A DNA stretch of 64,000 nt, taken from the NCBI RefSeq assembly GCF_003730195.1, contig NZ_QWGG01000001.1:372001-436000 (forward strand). Direction: 5' to 3'. The notes under the pieces were generated by a model. That model had not been told where the DNA came from and searched no databases. It saw only the letters and a program-made list of their open reading frames with translations. The first letter of the stretch is position 1. Each line of letters starts with the position of its first letter. Shown in pieces: positions 1 to 8,841 of this stretch. The translations under genes and the position numbers were made by a program. The DNA comes from Halosimplex salinum. Its GTDB lineage: Archaea; Halobacteriota; Halobacteria; Halobacteriales; Haloarculaceae.

Positions 1-1729
1 CTGCGCGGTCGGTCGCGTCGCTGCCGTCGGAGTCGTCGGGCGTCAGGTAGACGCGCGCCTCCCACGGCCCGAGTTCGAACGAACGGCCCGGAACTGCGGG
101 TGCGTCGTCGTTGGCGAGCGCGAGTTCGAGGCCGTCCACAGTCACGTCGGCGGGCGCCTCGAACGTCGTCGGCTCGTCGTCGAAGTTCAGGACGACGAGC
201 GCGCGCTCGGTCGCGCCCTCGCTCTCGCCGTCGTCCCCGTCGACTTCGAGCGTCCGCGTGTAGGCGAACAGCGAGGGGTGGTCCGGGTAGAGCAACTCGA
301 AGTCGCCGTAGACGACGAGGTCGCGGTCGCGGAGGGCGATCAGGTCGCGATAGTAGTGAAACACCGAGTCGGGATCCTCGCGGGCGCGCTCGACGTTGAC
401 CTCGGTGTAGTTGGGGTTCACGTCGATCCAGGGCTCGCCGTCGGTGAAGCCGGCGTGTTCGTCGCCGGACCACTGCATCGGCGTCCGTGCGTTGTCCCGG
501 CCGATCGCCTCGACGGCGTCGCGGACGTCCGCGTACGACTCCGCGGCGGTGTCGGGGTCCTCGATGGTCGCGTCGACGTAGTTCAGCGCCTCGACGTCCC
601 GCAGGTCCTCGCGCGTCTCGAACGGCGCGTTCGTCATGCCGAGTTCCTCGCCTTGGTAGACGAACGGCGTCCCGCAGAGGGTGTGGGTGAGCGTCCCCAG
701 AAGCTCGGCCGACTTCCGTCGGTACTCGTCGTCGTTTCCGAACCGCGAGACCATCCGGGGCTGGTCGTGGTTGTTCAGGTACAGGGAGTTCCAGCCGTCC
801 TCGGCGAGGCCGGTCTGCCACTTGGCGAGGATCTGCTTGAACTCGACGAGGTCGGGGTCGCGGGCGTCCCACTTGTGCTCGTCGTGGTCGAACGTGACGT
901 GCTCGAACTGGAACACCATCGAGAGGCCGTCCTCGCCGACGTACCGCCTCGCGTCCGCGACCGAGGCGCCGGGCGTCTCGCCGACGGTGAGTATCTCCTC
1001 GTCGGCCAGCACCTCGTCGACCATCTCGCCGACGTACTCGTGGACGCGGGGGCCGTTCATGAAGTGCTCACCGCCGCCGTCGGGGTAGCCCTCGGCCTTG
1101 GAGATCATGTTGATGACGTCCATGCGGAAGCCGTCGATGCCGCGGTCGAGCCACCAGCGCATCATGTCGTAGACGGCTTCGCGCACGTCCGGGTTCGTCC
1201 AGTTCAGGTCCGGCTGGGCCTCGTCGAAGAGGTGGAGGTACCAGGCGCCGCGCTCCTCGTCGTAGCTCCAGGCGGGGCCGCCGAAGACGGACTGCCAGTC
1301 GTTCGGCGGTTCCTCGGGCGAGCCCTCGACCCAGTGGTAGTAGTCGGCGTACTCGCCCTCTTCGCGCCGGGAGCGCTGGAACCACTCGTGCTGGTCGGAC
1401 GTGTGGTTGACGACCAGATCCATGATCAGGCGCATGTCGCGGTCGTGGAGTTCGTCGCGCAGGCGCTCCCAGTCGGCCATGTCGCCGTAGCCGTCGGCGA
1501 TCGACCGGTAGTCGCTGATGTCGTAGCCGTTGTCGACCTGCGGCGAGTCGTAGACGGGGTTGAGCCAGACGGCGTCGACGCCGAGGTCGTCGAGGTAGTC
1601 GACGCGGTCGACGAGTCCCCGCAGGTCACCGACGCCGTCGCCGTCGCTGTCCCGGAAACTCTTCGGGTACACCTGGTAGACGACCGCTTCCTTCCACCAG
1701 ACCCGCTCGGCCTCGCTGACGCCGCTCAT
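1..1729 (-). CDS. GH13 alpha-glucosidase, oligo-1,6-glucosidase type (3' end outside window)
   Basis: Hydrolyses terminal alpha-glucosidic bonds of short oligosaccharides, probably in the cytoplasm since no signal peptide is seen. About 576 residues are visible, close to the usual 550-580, so only a small C-terminal part can be missing. The GH13 conserved regions are present: DLVVNH (residues 104-109), GFRMDVIN with nucleophile Asp204, EILTVGET with acid Glu251, and NNHDQPR with Asp322. The QPDLN signature (172-176) and Val directly after the nucleophile are typical of the alpha-1,6-acting oligo-1,6-glucosidase subfamily. The start ATG at 1729 follows a GC-rich leader with no clear TATA. It is divergent from the ABC transporter at 1981, which suggests that it digests the imported substrate. 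Confidence 0.9.
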   Translation of the reverse strand, partial: MSGVSEAERVWWKEAVVYQVYPKSFRDSDGDGVGDLRGLVDRVDYLDDLGVDAVWLNPVYDSPQVDNGYDISDYRSIADGYGDMADWERLRDELHDRDMRLIMDLVVNHTSDQHEWFQRSRREEGEYADYYHWVEGSPEEPPNDWQSVFGGPAWSYDEERGAWYLHLFDEAQPDLNWTNPDVREAVYDMMRWWLDRGIDGFRMDVINMISKAEGYPDGGGEHFMNGPRVHEYVGEMVDEVLADEEILTVGETPGASVADARRYVGEDGLSMVFQFEHVTFDHDEHKWDARDPDLVEFKQILAKWQTGLAEDGWNSLYLNNHDQPRMVSRFGNDDEYRRKSAELLGTLTHTLCGTPFVYQGEELGMTNAPFETREDLRDVEALNYVDATIEDPDTAAESYADVRDAVEAIGRDNARTPMQWSGDEHAGFTDGEPWIDVNPNYTEVNVERAREDPDSVFHYYRDLIALRDRDLVVYGDFELLYPDHPSLFAYTRTLEVDGDDGESEGATERALVVLNFDDEPTTFEAPADVTVDGLELALANDDAPAVPGRSFELGPWEARVYLTPDDSDGSDATDRA

Positions 1730-1853
1730 CGCCGGTCACCGTTCCTCGGACGGGCCGGTTCACGGCGACGGCGCTCGGACCGCCCGCGCCGCGATCCGTC
1801 GCGAGACTCCTCCTCGATACGATGTTGGTGTCTCCTCGTCATGACTTGTCCAG

Positions 1854-1872
1854 GGAGTCCGACGCGGACTCC
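1854..1872. promoter_or_regulatory. Inverted repeat in divergent promoter region (possible operator)
   Basis: GGAGTCC and GGACTCC form a perfect 7-bp inverted repeat around GACGC, roughly midway between the divergent glucosidase (1729) and transporter (1981) starts. A second, wider pair, ATGAAG (1921-1926) and CTTCAT (1960-1965), flanks the transporter TATA region. Either could bind the nearby TrmB-type regulator; that is inference. Neither matches the TACT-N3-AGTA palindrome that I recall for Halobacterium TrmB. Confidence 0.3.
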
Positions 1873-1937
1873 GCTCACGAGATACCCAGAGGAACGACCC
1901 ACTTAATTCTGACGAGGATTATGAAGAACGGGTTCAA

Positions 1938-1951
1938 CCAAAGTTTTTATT
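1938..1951 (+). promoter_or_regulatory. TATA-like core promoter of the ABC transporter operon
   Basis: The T/A-rich element AAAGTTTTTATTG lies 30-43 nt before the ATG at 1981, inside an otherwise GC-rich region. This spacing fits a haloarchaeal promoter making a transcript with little or no leader. Confidence 0.5.
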
Positions 1952-1980
1952 GCATGGTCCTTCATGATACTGAACGAGCG

Positions 1981-3888
1981 ATGTCTGACAATCAGCGACA
2001 CGGCACGGACGGGCGTTCGGTCTCGCGCCGTCGAATGATGCAGCTACTCGGCGCAACGGGCGCTGCGGCTGGTCTCGCAGGCTGTGGTGGACAGTCGGCA
2101 GTCGAAACCGATACACCCGCCGACGACGGTGACGGTGGCGACGGTGACGGCGACGGCGGCGGTGCGGACGACGAGACGCCGACGCCGACTGCGACGCCGG
2201 TGCAGGTCGACAGCGAGTCACTGGCGACGATCCAGGAGCTCGCGTACGTGACGAACCAGACGCTCCCGGTGCTCCCGCTCCAGGAGAAGCTGGCACAGTC
2301 GTTCCAGACGACCGACGACTGGTCGGTCCCCTCGAAGGACAGCGACGCGGTGCAGACCTACTGGCCGACCGAGTGGCTCCCCCGCTCGGGCGAGTGGACC
2401 GCGAAGGACGGCTCCGACGACGACCGACTCACGTTCGCGCAGTGGGCGGTCCCGCAGGACTCCCAGTACAACCCCTGGAACGGGAAGAACTTCGGCGAGG
2501 CACGCCGGATGCTGTTCGACCGGTTCATGCAGTACAACCTCGCGACCCAGGAGTACTCGGGGTACGTCGTCAGCGACCACTCGCTGGACGGCACGACCCT
2601 GACCCTGAACGTCCGCGAGGGCCAGACCTGGCACAACGGCGACGCCGTCACGGCGACGGACGTGGCGAACCAGATCAAACTCGACATCTACAACGGCGGC
2701 AGTCTCGGCGAGTTCGTCGCGCCGGAGGACGACGGCATGATCTCCGAGCGAGTCACCGCCGTCGACGAGACGACGGTCGAGATGGAGCTCGTCGAGGAGG
2801 TCAACGGCGACATCCTGCTGGCGTACCTCCAGCCGAAGTACCTCGTCGCCCACGAGGGCAGCTACGGCGAGTTCGTCACCGCGCTGGACGAGGCGGAGTC
2901 CGAGGACGAGCGCTCGCAGGCGCTCGCGGACCTCACGGAGGACACCACGCCCGAACCGGTCGGCTGTGGCCCCTTCCAGTTCGAGGACGCCGACACCCGT
3001 CGGACGCTGTTGACGAAGTACGACGACCACCCGGACGCTGACAACATCAACTACCCCGAGGTCGAGTACCTCTACAAGCCGGAGAACCAGGGCCGCTGGA
3101 ACTCCCTCATCAACGAGGAGACCGACGGGTCGGCGACGCTGTTCATGCCGTCGAACAAGCTGAACCAGCTCCCCGACTCCGTGCAGGTCAGCCTCATCCC
3201 GCGCCACTGGGGTCTGGGCCTCGTCTTCAACTTCGACGAGGAACCCGTCGACGACCCGCGCGTCCGCAAGGCCATCGCGCACGTCGTCAACCGCGAAGCG
3301 GTCGCGAAGAACTCCGGTGCCGGCACGAACTCCAAGATCGCCGTCTCCTACCCGAGCGGCCTGACCGGGGAGTTCAACGGGCAGATCGAGGGCGCCTGGC
3401 TCGAGGGCGTCGTCGACGAGTTCGAGACGTACGGTCGCGGCGAGGCCCAGACCGACGAGGCCGCCGCGCTCCTCGAGGACGCGGGCTACGAGAAGTCCGG
3501 CGGCACCTGGCAGAAGGACGGCGAGCCGCTGACGATCCCGATCGCGGGACCGTCCGGCTTCTCCGACTGGGTCGCCGGCGCGGAGACCGTCGTCTCGCAG
3601 CTGAAGGAGTTCGGTATCGAAGCGCAGGCGGAGATGAAAGACACCTCGACCTACTGGGGACAGGACTACTCGAACGGCGACTTCGTCGTCGGCCTGCAGG
3701 GCTGGGCGTCGTACGACCAGTCCCACCCGTTCTTCCACTTCCAGTGGCTGTTCGACAGCTGGGACGCGCAGAACGCGTGGAACCTGCCGAGCGAGTTCGA
3801 ATCGTCGGTGCTCCACGACCAGGTCCGCGACGGCGAGACCGTCGTTCCGTCGGACCTCGTCGCGGCGCTCTCCACCGCGAGCGAGTAA
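1981..3888 (+). CDS. ABC transporter substrate-binding lipoprotein, family 5 (Dpp/Opp type)
   Basis: Extracellular ligand-binding component that delivers solute to the permeases encoded next. The N-terminus has a Tat motif (SRRRMMQ, residues 15-21), a hydrophobic stretch and a lipobox LAGC with Cys35. A Gly/Asp-rich linker (to about residue 80) follows, then the large family 5 fold, 635 residues in all. ATG 1981 is preferred over upstream in-frame starts because it places the Tat signal at the N-terminus and lies about 30 nt after a TATA element. Family 5 proteins bind peptides, but also oligosaccharides and nickel. The adjacent alpha-glucosidase and TrmB regulator favour a saccharide, which is inference. 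Confidence 0.9.
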   Translation: MSDNQRHGTDGRSVSRRRMMQLLGATGAAAGLAGCGGQSAVETDTPADDGDGGDGDGDGGGADDETPTPTATPVQVDSESLATIQELAYVTNQTLPVLPLQEKLAQSFQTTDDWSVPSKDSDAVQTYWPTEWLPRSGEWTAKDGSDDDRLTFAQWAVPQDSQYNPWNGKNFGEARRMLFDRFMQYNLATQEYSGYVVSDHSLDGTTLTLNVREGQTWHNGDAVTATDVANQIKLDIYNGGSLGEFVAPEDDGMISERVTAVDETTVEMELVEEVNGDILLAYLQPKYLVAHEGSYGEFVTALDEAESEDERSQALADLTEDTTPEPVGCGPFQFEDADTRRTLLTKYDDHPDADNINYPEVEYLYKPENQGRWNSLINEETDGSATLFMPSNKLNQLPDSVQVSLIPRHWGLGLVFNFDEEPVDDPRVRKAIAHVVNREAVAKNSGAGTNSKIAVSYPSGLTGEFNGQIEGAWLEGVVDEFETYGRGEAQTDEAAALLEDAGYEKSGGTWQKDGEPLTIPIAGPSGFSDWVAGAETVVSQLKEFGIEAQAEMKDTSTYWGQDYSNGDFVVGLQGWASYDQSHPFFHFQWLFDSWDAQNAWNLPSEFESSVLHDQVRDGETVVPSDLVAALSTASE

Positions 3889-3897
3889 CCGAAACCC

Positions 3898-4908
3898 ATG
3901 AGCTACGTACTGAAGCGGATCGGCCAATCGATACTCACCGTCTTCGTCGTGGTGTCGGCCAGCTTCGGCCTCGTTCGGCTGTTGCCGGGCGGCCCGCTGG
4001 ACTACCTGCGCGCGCAGGCGATCCAGCAGGGTGGCAGCGACATGACGATGGCGGAGATCAACCAGCGCATCGCCGCCCAGACCAACATCGCGGTCGACGA
4101 GCCGATCTACGTCCAGTACGTCGAGTACATGGCCGCGATCGTGCAGGGCGACTTCGGCCAGTCTATCTGGTACGAACAGCCCGTCACGAGCGTCATCGGT
4201 CCGGCTATCCCGTGGACCGTGTTCCTGACCGCCTCAGCGCTGTTCCTCGCCTTCACCGTGGGCGTCTCGCTGGGCGCGATCATGGCGTACAAGGAGGGGT
4301 CGCGCTTCGACGTGACCAGCACCGGCATCGGTCTCGTGCTCAACTCGACGCCGGGCTACGTCGTCGGGCTGTTGCTCGTCGCCTTCCTCGGCTATCGCTA
4401 CGAGCTCTTCCCGACCGGCGGCCGCTACGCCTCGGAGCTGTCGCCGGGGTTCAACGTCCCGTTCCTCGCGAGCGTCCTGCAGCACGGCGCGATGCCGATC
4501 GCGTCGATGGCCGTCGTCGGCTTCGGCGGCTGGGCGCTGTCGATGCGGGGCAACTCCATCCGCGTCCTCGGTGAGGACTACCTCCGGGTCGCGCGCCTGC
4601 GCGGGCTCTCGACCCGACGGATCGCCCTGCGATACGTGGCTCGCAACGCCATCCTGCCGATGTACACCGGCCTGATGATCGCCATCGGGACCGTGTTCGG
4701 CGGGGCGGTCATCATCGAGAACATCTTCGCCTACCCCGGCGTCGGGTTCTACCTGATCCAGGCGATCAACGCGCGGGACTACCCGCTGATGATGGGCGGG
4801 TTCATCCTCATCACGGTCGCGATGGTCATCGGTATCACCATCGCCGACCTGACCTACGGGATACTCGACCCGCGCGCCAAAGGAGGTGCCTCGCGTGAGT
4901 CCTATTAG
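3898..4908 (+). CDS. ABC transporter permease, DppB-type
   Basis: First membrane subunit of the importer, 336 residues, with an N-terminal signal-anchor helix and about six transmembrane segments. The cytoplasmic EAA-type loop that contacts the ATPase is near RVARLRGLSTRRIALRY, and the family motif AYPGVGF follows. It starts 10 nt after the binding-protein stop, so it is co-transcribed. Its last 14 nt overlap the start of the second permease. Confidence 0.9.
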   Translation: MSYVLKRIGQSILTVFVVVSASFGLVRLLPGGPLDYLRAQAIQQGGSDMTMAEINQRIAAQTNIAVDEPIYVQYVEYMAAIVQGDFGQSIWYEQPVTSVIGPAIPWTVFLTASALFLAFTVGVSLGAIMAYKEGSRFDVTSTGIGLVLNSTPGYVVGLLLVAFLGYRYELFPTGGRYASELSPGFNVPFLASVLQHGAMPIASMAVVGFGGWALSMRGNSIRVLGEDYLRVARLRGLSTRRIALRYVARNAILPMYTGLMIAIGTVFGGAVIIENIFAYPGVGFYLIQAINARDYPLMMGGFILITVAMVIGITIADLTYGILDPRAKGGASRESY

Positions 4909-6145
4909 AGACGACGACGGCGAGGACCCGACCTTCGACGCCATCGCCGGCAACGACGACGCCATCGACGCCGACGAGGTCGTCGGCACGGACGACGAGT
5001 CCGGCCCCGCACGTCCCGCGGTCTCGGGCCACGGCCGGAAGGGCCGGGTCGCGGCCGACGGCGGTGAGGGCTCCGAGGGAGCCCGAGCCTCGTCCGAACT
5101 TCGTTCGGACGGCGGGACCCGCTCGAAGGGGAACGTCTCGGAGTTCGAGCAGATGGCCGACGTGTCGCTGACGAAGGGCGAGCGGCGGCGACAGTGGGCC
5201 GACGAGAAACTGCTCGCGCCCGGCCGGATCGTCTGGAGCGACTGGCGAGCGCGCTTCGGCCTGCTCGTCGTCACGTTCTACCTGTTGATGGGTATCGTCG
5301 GTCCGAAACTCGTCGAAGCGCCGTCGCCGAACCAGGGCGACTACCTCATCGGCGCGTTCCGGACGCTGGACCACCCCTTCGGGACGACGGCGTCGGGGAC
5401 GGACATCCTCTCGCAGACGGTCTACGCGACGCCGTCGATGCTGATCATGATCACCTCCGGTGCGGTGTTCACGGTCGTCCTCGGGACGGCCACTGGCACG
5501 CTCGCCGGGTACAAGGGCGGACGCGTCGACAGCGTCCTGATGACGATCACGGACGTGATGATGACCATCCCGGGCCTGCCGCTGACGATCGTGCTCGCGG
5601 CGGCGCTCCAGATCGACGGCAATCCCGCCGTCATCGGGATCCTCATCACCATCAACGCCTGGGCGGGGCTGGCACGGGCCATCCGCTCGCAGGTGTTGAC
5701 CCTGCGCGACGCCGAGTACGTCGAGGCCTCGCGGATCATGGGCATCGGGACGCCGAAGATCATCGGGAGCGACATCATCCCGAACCTGATGCCGTACATC
5801 ACGATGAACTTCGTCCGGCAGGCCCGCGCGGTCATCTTCGGGTCGGTCGGGCTGTACTTCCTCGGCGTCCTGCCGTACAACAGCGTCAACTGGGGCGTCA
5901 TGATGAACGCGGCCGTCAACCGGGCGGGAGCGACCTCCTCGGCCGCCGCGTTCCACTGGCTGCTCGTCCCCATGCTGACGATCATCGTCCTCGCGCTCGG
6001 GTTGACCCTGCTCGCGCAGGGGGCCGACCGCGTGTTCAACCCGCGAGTCCGCGCTCGCCACGCGAAGTCGGTCGAGGGCGGCGACGAAGACGACGAGGAG
6101 GGCGGTTCCGGCGGAACCACGACCGCGGCGACGGGAGGGATCTGA
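4895..6145 (+). CDS. ABC transporter permease, DppC-type, with long hydrophilic N-terminus
   Basis: Second membrane subunit, about 416 residues. The EAA loop is at EASRIMGIGTPKIIGSDIIP. GTG 4895 is chosen because AGGAGG at 4881-4886 sits 8 nt upstream; GTG 4886 overlaps that ribosome-binding site. The first ~110 residues are acidic and of low complexity, and membrane helices begin only near residue 120 (FGLLVVTFYLLMGIVGP). This extension is longer than in bacterial DppC. The gene overlaps the preceding permease by 14 nt, implying translational coupling. Confidence 0.88.
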   Translation: MSPIRDDDGEDPTFDAIAGNDDAIDADEVVGTDDESGPARPAVSGHGRKGRVAADGGEGSEGARASSELRSDGGTRSKGNVSEFEQMADVSLTKGERRRQWADEKLLAPGRIVWSDWRARFGLLVVTFYLLMGIVGPKLVEAPSPNQGDYLIGAFRTLDHPFGTTASGTDILSQTVYATPSMLIMITSGAVFTVVLGTATGTLAGYKGGRVDSVLMTITDVMMTIPGLPLTIVLAAALQIDGNPAVIGILITINAWAGLARAIRSQVLTLRDAEYVEASRIMGIGTPKIIGSDIIPNLMPYITMNFVRQARAVIFGSVGLYFLGVLPYNSVNWGVMMNAAVNRAGATSSAAAFHWLLVPMLTIIVLALGLTLLAQGADRVFNPRVRARHAKSVEGGDEDDEEGGSGGTTTAATGGI

Positions 6146-6146
6146 C

Positions 6147-8441
6147 ATGGCAAGCACACGGGACGACGGGAGCATCGACGGCGGCAGTCGCGGACGCGAC
6201 CAGACCGCGACGGCCACCGAGGACCCCATCGTCGAGGTGCGCGACGTCAGCGTCACCTACGACCTGCAGGCGCGCGACGCGATGGTGCTCGACGACGTGA
6301 GCCTCGACCTCCGTCGCGAGGAGATCCTCGGCTGCGTCGGCGAGTCCGGGTCGGGCAAGTCCATGCTCGCGAACGCGATGATGGACGCCGTCGAGGAACC
6401 CGGAATCACCACCGGGAGCGTCCGGTACTACCCCGAGACCGGGAGCGAGCCCGTCGAGGTGCTCGACCTCGAGGGCGACGACCTCAAGAAGTTCCGCTGG
6501 GAGGAGATCTCGATGGTGTTCCAGGGCGCGCTGTCATCGTTCAACCCCACGATGACGATCGCCGGGCACTTCGAGGAGACCCTCGACGCACATGACTACG
6601 ACGTCGACGAGGGCATGCATCGCGCCCGAGAGCTCCTCTCGGACCTGTATCTCGACCCCGACAGGGTGCTCGAGTCGTACGCGCACGAGCTCTCCGGTGG
6701 GATGAGCCAGCGGGCGCTGATCGCCCTCTCGCTGATCCTCGAACCGGACGTGCTCCTGATGGACGAGCCGACGGCGGCGCTCGACCTGTTGATGCAGCGC
6801 TCGATCCTGAGCCTGCTCGACGACATCAAGGAGAAGTACGAGCTGTCGATCCTGTTCATCACGCACGACCTGCCGCTGGTGGCGGGGCTGGCCGACCGAC
6901 TGGCCATCCTCTACGCCTTCGAACTCGCGGAGGTCGGACCGAGCGAACAGATCGTTCGCGATTCGGAACACCCCTACACGAGGGCGCTGCTGAAGGCGGT
7001 GCCGAACCTCGACGCGCCGCTGGACACGATGACCCCCATCGAGGGGACCGCGCCGAATCCGGCACACGTCCCGAACGGGTGTCACTACGCGCCGCGGTGT
7101 CCGCTCGCCGACCAGCGCTGTCACGAGGAGAAGCCCGGCTGGTACGACGCCGGGCCGGACCAGCGGACGGCGTGTTTCCACCACGAGCGCGCGGACGAGG
7201 CGGTCCCGTTCGACGTCGAAGCGGTCCTCGACGCGACCGAGTCCGTCGATGACGCCTCGGCCGACCCGGCGGAGCAGTTCTCCGGGCACACCGCCGAGGC
7301 CGAGGCCACTGCGGGCGTCGCGGGCGCGACCGCCCCGGACGACGAGACGGTCGTCTCACTCGACGACGTGTCGATCCACTTCGAGGAGGAGCAGGGGACG
7401 ATCGAGTCGCTGTTCGAGGAACCGGACGCGGTCCGGGCCGTCGACGACGTGTCGATCGACATCCCCGAGAACGACGTGCTCGCCCTGGTCGGCGAGTCCG
7501 GGTGCGGGAAGACGACGCTGGGCAAGGCGATCATCGGCGTCCAGCGGCCGACAGACGGCACGGTCTCGTACCGTGGCCAGGACGTCTGGGCGGCCAAGGA
7601 CGGCGTCGGTGACCCCGACGTCGAGTACGGCTCGATCCGTCGGGCGCTCCAGATCATCCACCAGGACCCCGGCGCGTCGCTGAACCCGAACCAGAAGGTC
7701 GTCACGTCGCTCGAAGCGCCGCTGAAGCGCTGGGACCCGGACCTCTCGACCGAGGACCGCCGAGCGCGCATCTACGCGCTGCTCAAGCGCGTCGGGATGC
7801 AACCGCCCGAGGACTACGCGAACCGCTTCCCACATCAGCTGTCAGGCGGGGAGCAACAGCGCGTCGCCCTCGTGCGGGCGCTCCTGATGAACCCGGACGT
7901 GATCCTCGCCGACGAAGCCGTGTCGGCGCTGGACGTCTCCCTCCGCGTGGAGACCATGGACCTCCTGCTCGAACTCCAGCAGCAGTTCGGCACCTCGTTC
8001 GTGTTCATCTCGCACACGCTGTCGAACGCCCGCTACCTCGCGGAGAAGGCCGACGGGCGGATCGGCATCATGTACCTCGGCGAACTCGTCGAGATCGGAC
8101 CGCCCGAACAGGTGCTCGGCGACCCTCAGCACCCGTACACGAAGGTGTTGCGGTGGGCGACGGCGAACCTCGACCCGAGCGCCCAGGAGATGACGGACCC
8201 ACCGGTCCGGTCGATCGACATCCCGGACCCGGTGAACCCGCCCAGCGGCTGTCGGTTCCACACCCGCTGTCCGGAGGCCCGCGAGGTCTGTACCCGAGAG
8301 GCGCCGGATCTCGGCGACGGCGAGTCGATCGACGACGGACGCGCCGTCGCCTGTCACCGCTCGGACCCGGACCACGAGTACTGGCACAGCGAGCCGCTCG
8401 AAGGCGTCGACACCGCCGAAACACCGTCGATCGAGGACTGA
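6147..8441 (+). CDS. Fused DppD-DppF ABC transporter ATPase
   Basis: A single 764-residue protein holds both ATPase subunits that are separate in bacterial Dpp/Opp systems. The first half has Walker A GESGSGKS (65-72), signature LSGGM and Walker B LLMDEP. The second half has Walker A GESGCGKT (near 450), signature LSGGE and Walker B VILADE. Each half ends in the Opp/Dpp C-terminal domain with four cysteines (as in GCHYAPRCPL...C...C and GCRFHTRCPE...C...C). In some DppD proteins such cysteines hold an Fe-S cluster. It starts 1 nt after the permease stop and completes the transporter operon. Confidence 0.92.
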   Translation: MASTRDDGSIDGGSRGRDQTATATEDPIVEVRDVSVTYDLQARDAMVLDDVSLDLRREEILGCVGESGSGKSMLANAMMDAVEEPGITTGSVRYYPETGSEPVEVLDLEGDDLKKFRWEEISMVFQGALSSFNPTMTIAGHFEETLDAHDYDVDEGMHRARELLSDLYLDPDRVLESYAHELSGGMSQRALIALSLILEPDVLLMDEPTAALDLLMQRSILSLLDDIKEKYELSILFITHDLPLVAGLADRLAILYAFELAEVGPSEQIVRDSEHPYTRALLKAVPNLDAPLDTMTPIEGTAPNPAHVPNGCHYAPRCPLADQRCHEEKPGWYDAGPDQRTACFHHERADEAVPFDVEAVLDATESVDDASADPAEQFSGHTAEAEATAGVAGATAPDDETVVSLDDVSIHFEEEQGTIESLFEEPDAVRAVDDVSIDIPENDVLALVGESGCGKTTLGKAIIGVQRPTDGTVSYRGQDVWAAKDGVGDPDVEYGSIRRALQIIHQDPGASLNPNQKVVTSLEAPLKRWDPDLSTEDRRARIYALLKRVGMQPPEDYANRFPHQLSGGEQQRVALVRALLMNPDVILADEAVSALDVSLRVETMDLLLELQQQFGTSFVFISHTLSNARYLAEKADGRIGIMYLGELVEIGPPEQVLGDPQHPYTKVLRWATANLDPSAQEMTDPPVRSIDIPDPVNPPSGCRFHTRCPEAREVCTREAPDLGDGESIDDGRAVACHRSDPDHEYWHSEPLEGVDTAETPSIED

Positions 8442-8577
8442 CGTCAGACATGCAAGGGACCACTCCCGGACCGGCTGTCGGCCCCCGTCGCCGCGACGGA
8501 TCCGTGGGCCGGCGCCCGGCCGGGAGCGGAACCGTGAACTGTCAGCCCTGCGACGACGTACGACGGAGGAGTACACC

Positions 8578-8775
8578 GTGACGAACGTCTGGCGCTCGTT
8601 TCTCACCGCGAGCGGCGTCTTGCTGGGATTTCTCGTGCTGTCGATACCGTTCATCGAGCCGGGGACCGGCACGTTCGTCGTCTCGGTCGTGAGCTTCGCG
8701 ATGCTCGCGGTCGTGTTCGTCGCCTCGGCCGCGTTCATCTACGCCGACTGGGACCCATTCGATGACCTGCTGTGA
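8578..8775 (+). CDS. Small membrane protein of unknown function
   Basis: 65 residues with two hydrophobic helices (about 8-28 and 33-55) and an acidic C-terminus. The GTG start is supported by GGAGGA at 8565-8570, 7 nt upstream, which indicates translation within a longer transcript, probably the ABC operon. I do not recognise a family. Confidence 0.6.
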   Translation: MTNVWRSFLTASGVLLGFLVLSIPFIEPGTGTFVVSVVSFAMLAVVFVASAAFIYADWDPFDDLL

Positions 8776-8841
8776 CCCCGCGCGACGACCCGAACTGCAA
8801 GAGGAACTACCATACGTGACACCATACAACGAAGTGATACG

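Noticed and set aside
278-1906. Long plus-strand open frame opposite the GH13 gene
   Set aside because: It is an antisense shadow created by high GC content at third codon positions; the minus-strand reading has complete catalytic motifs.
1822-1980. Upstream extension of the substrate-binding lipoprotein
   Set aside because: It would bury the Tat signal inside the protein and start before the TATA element.
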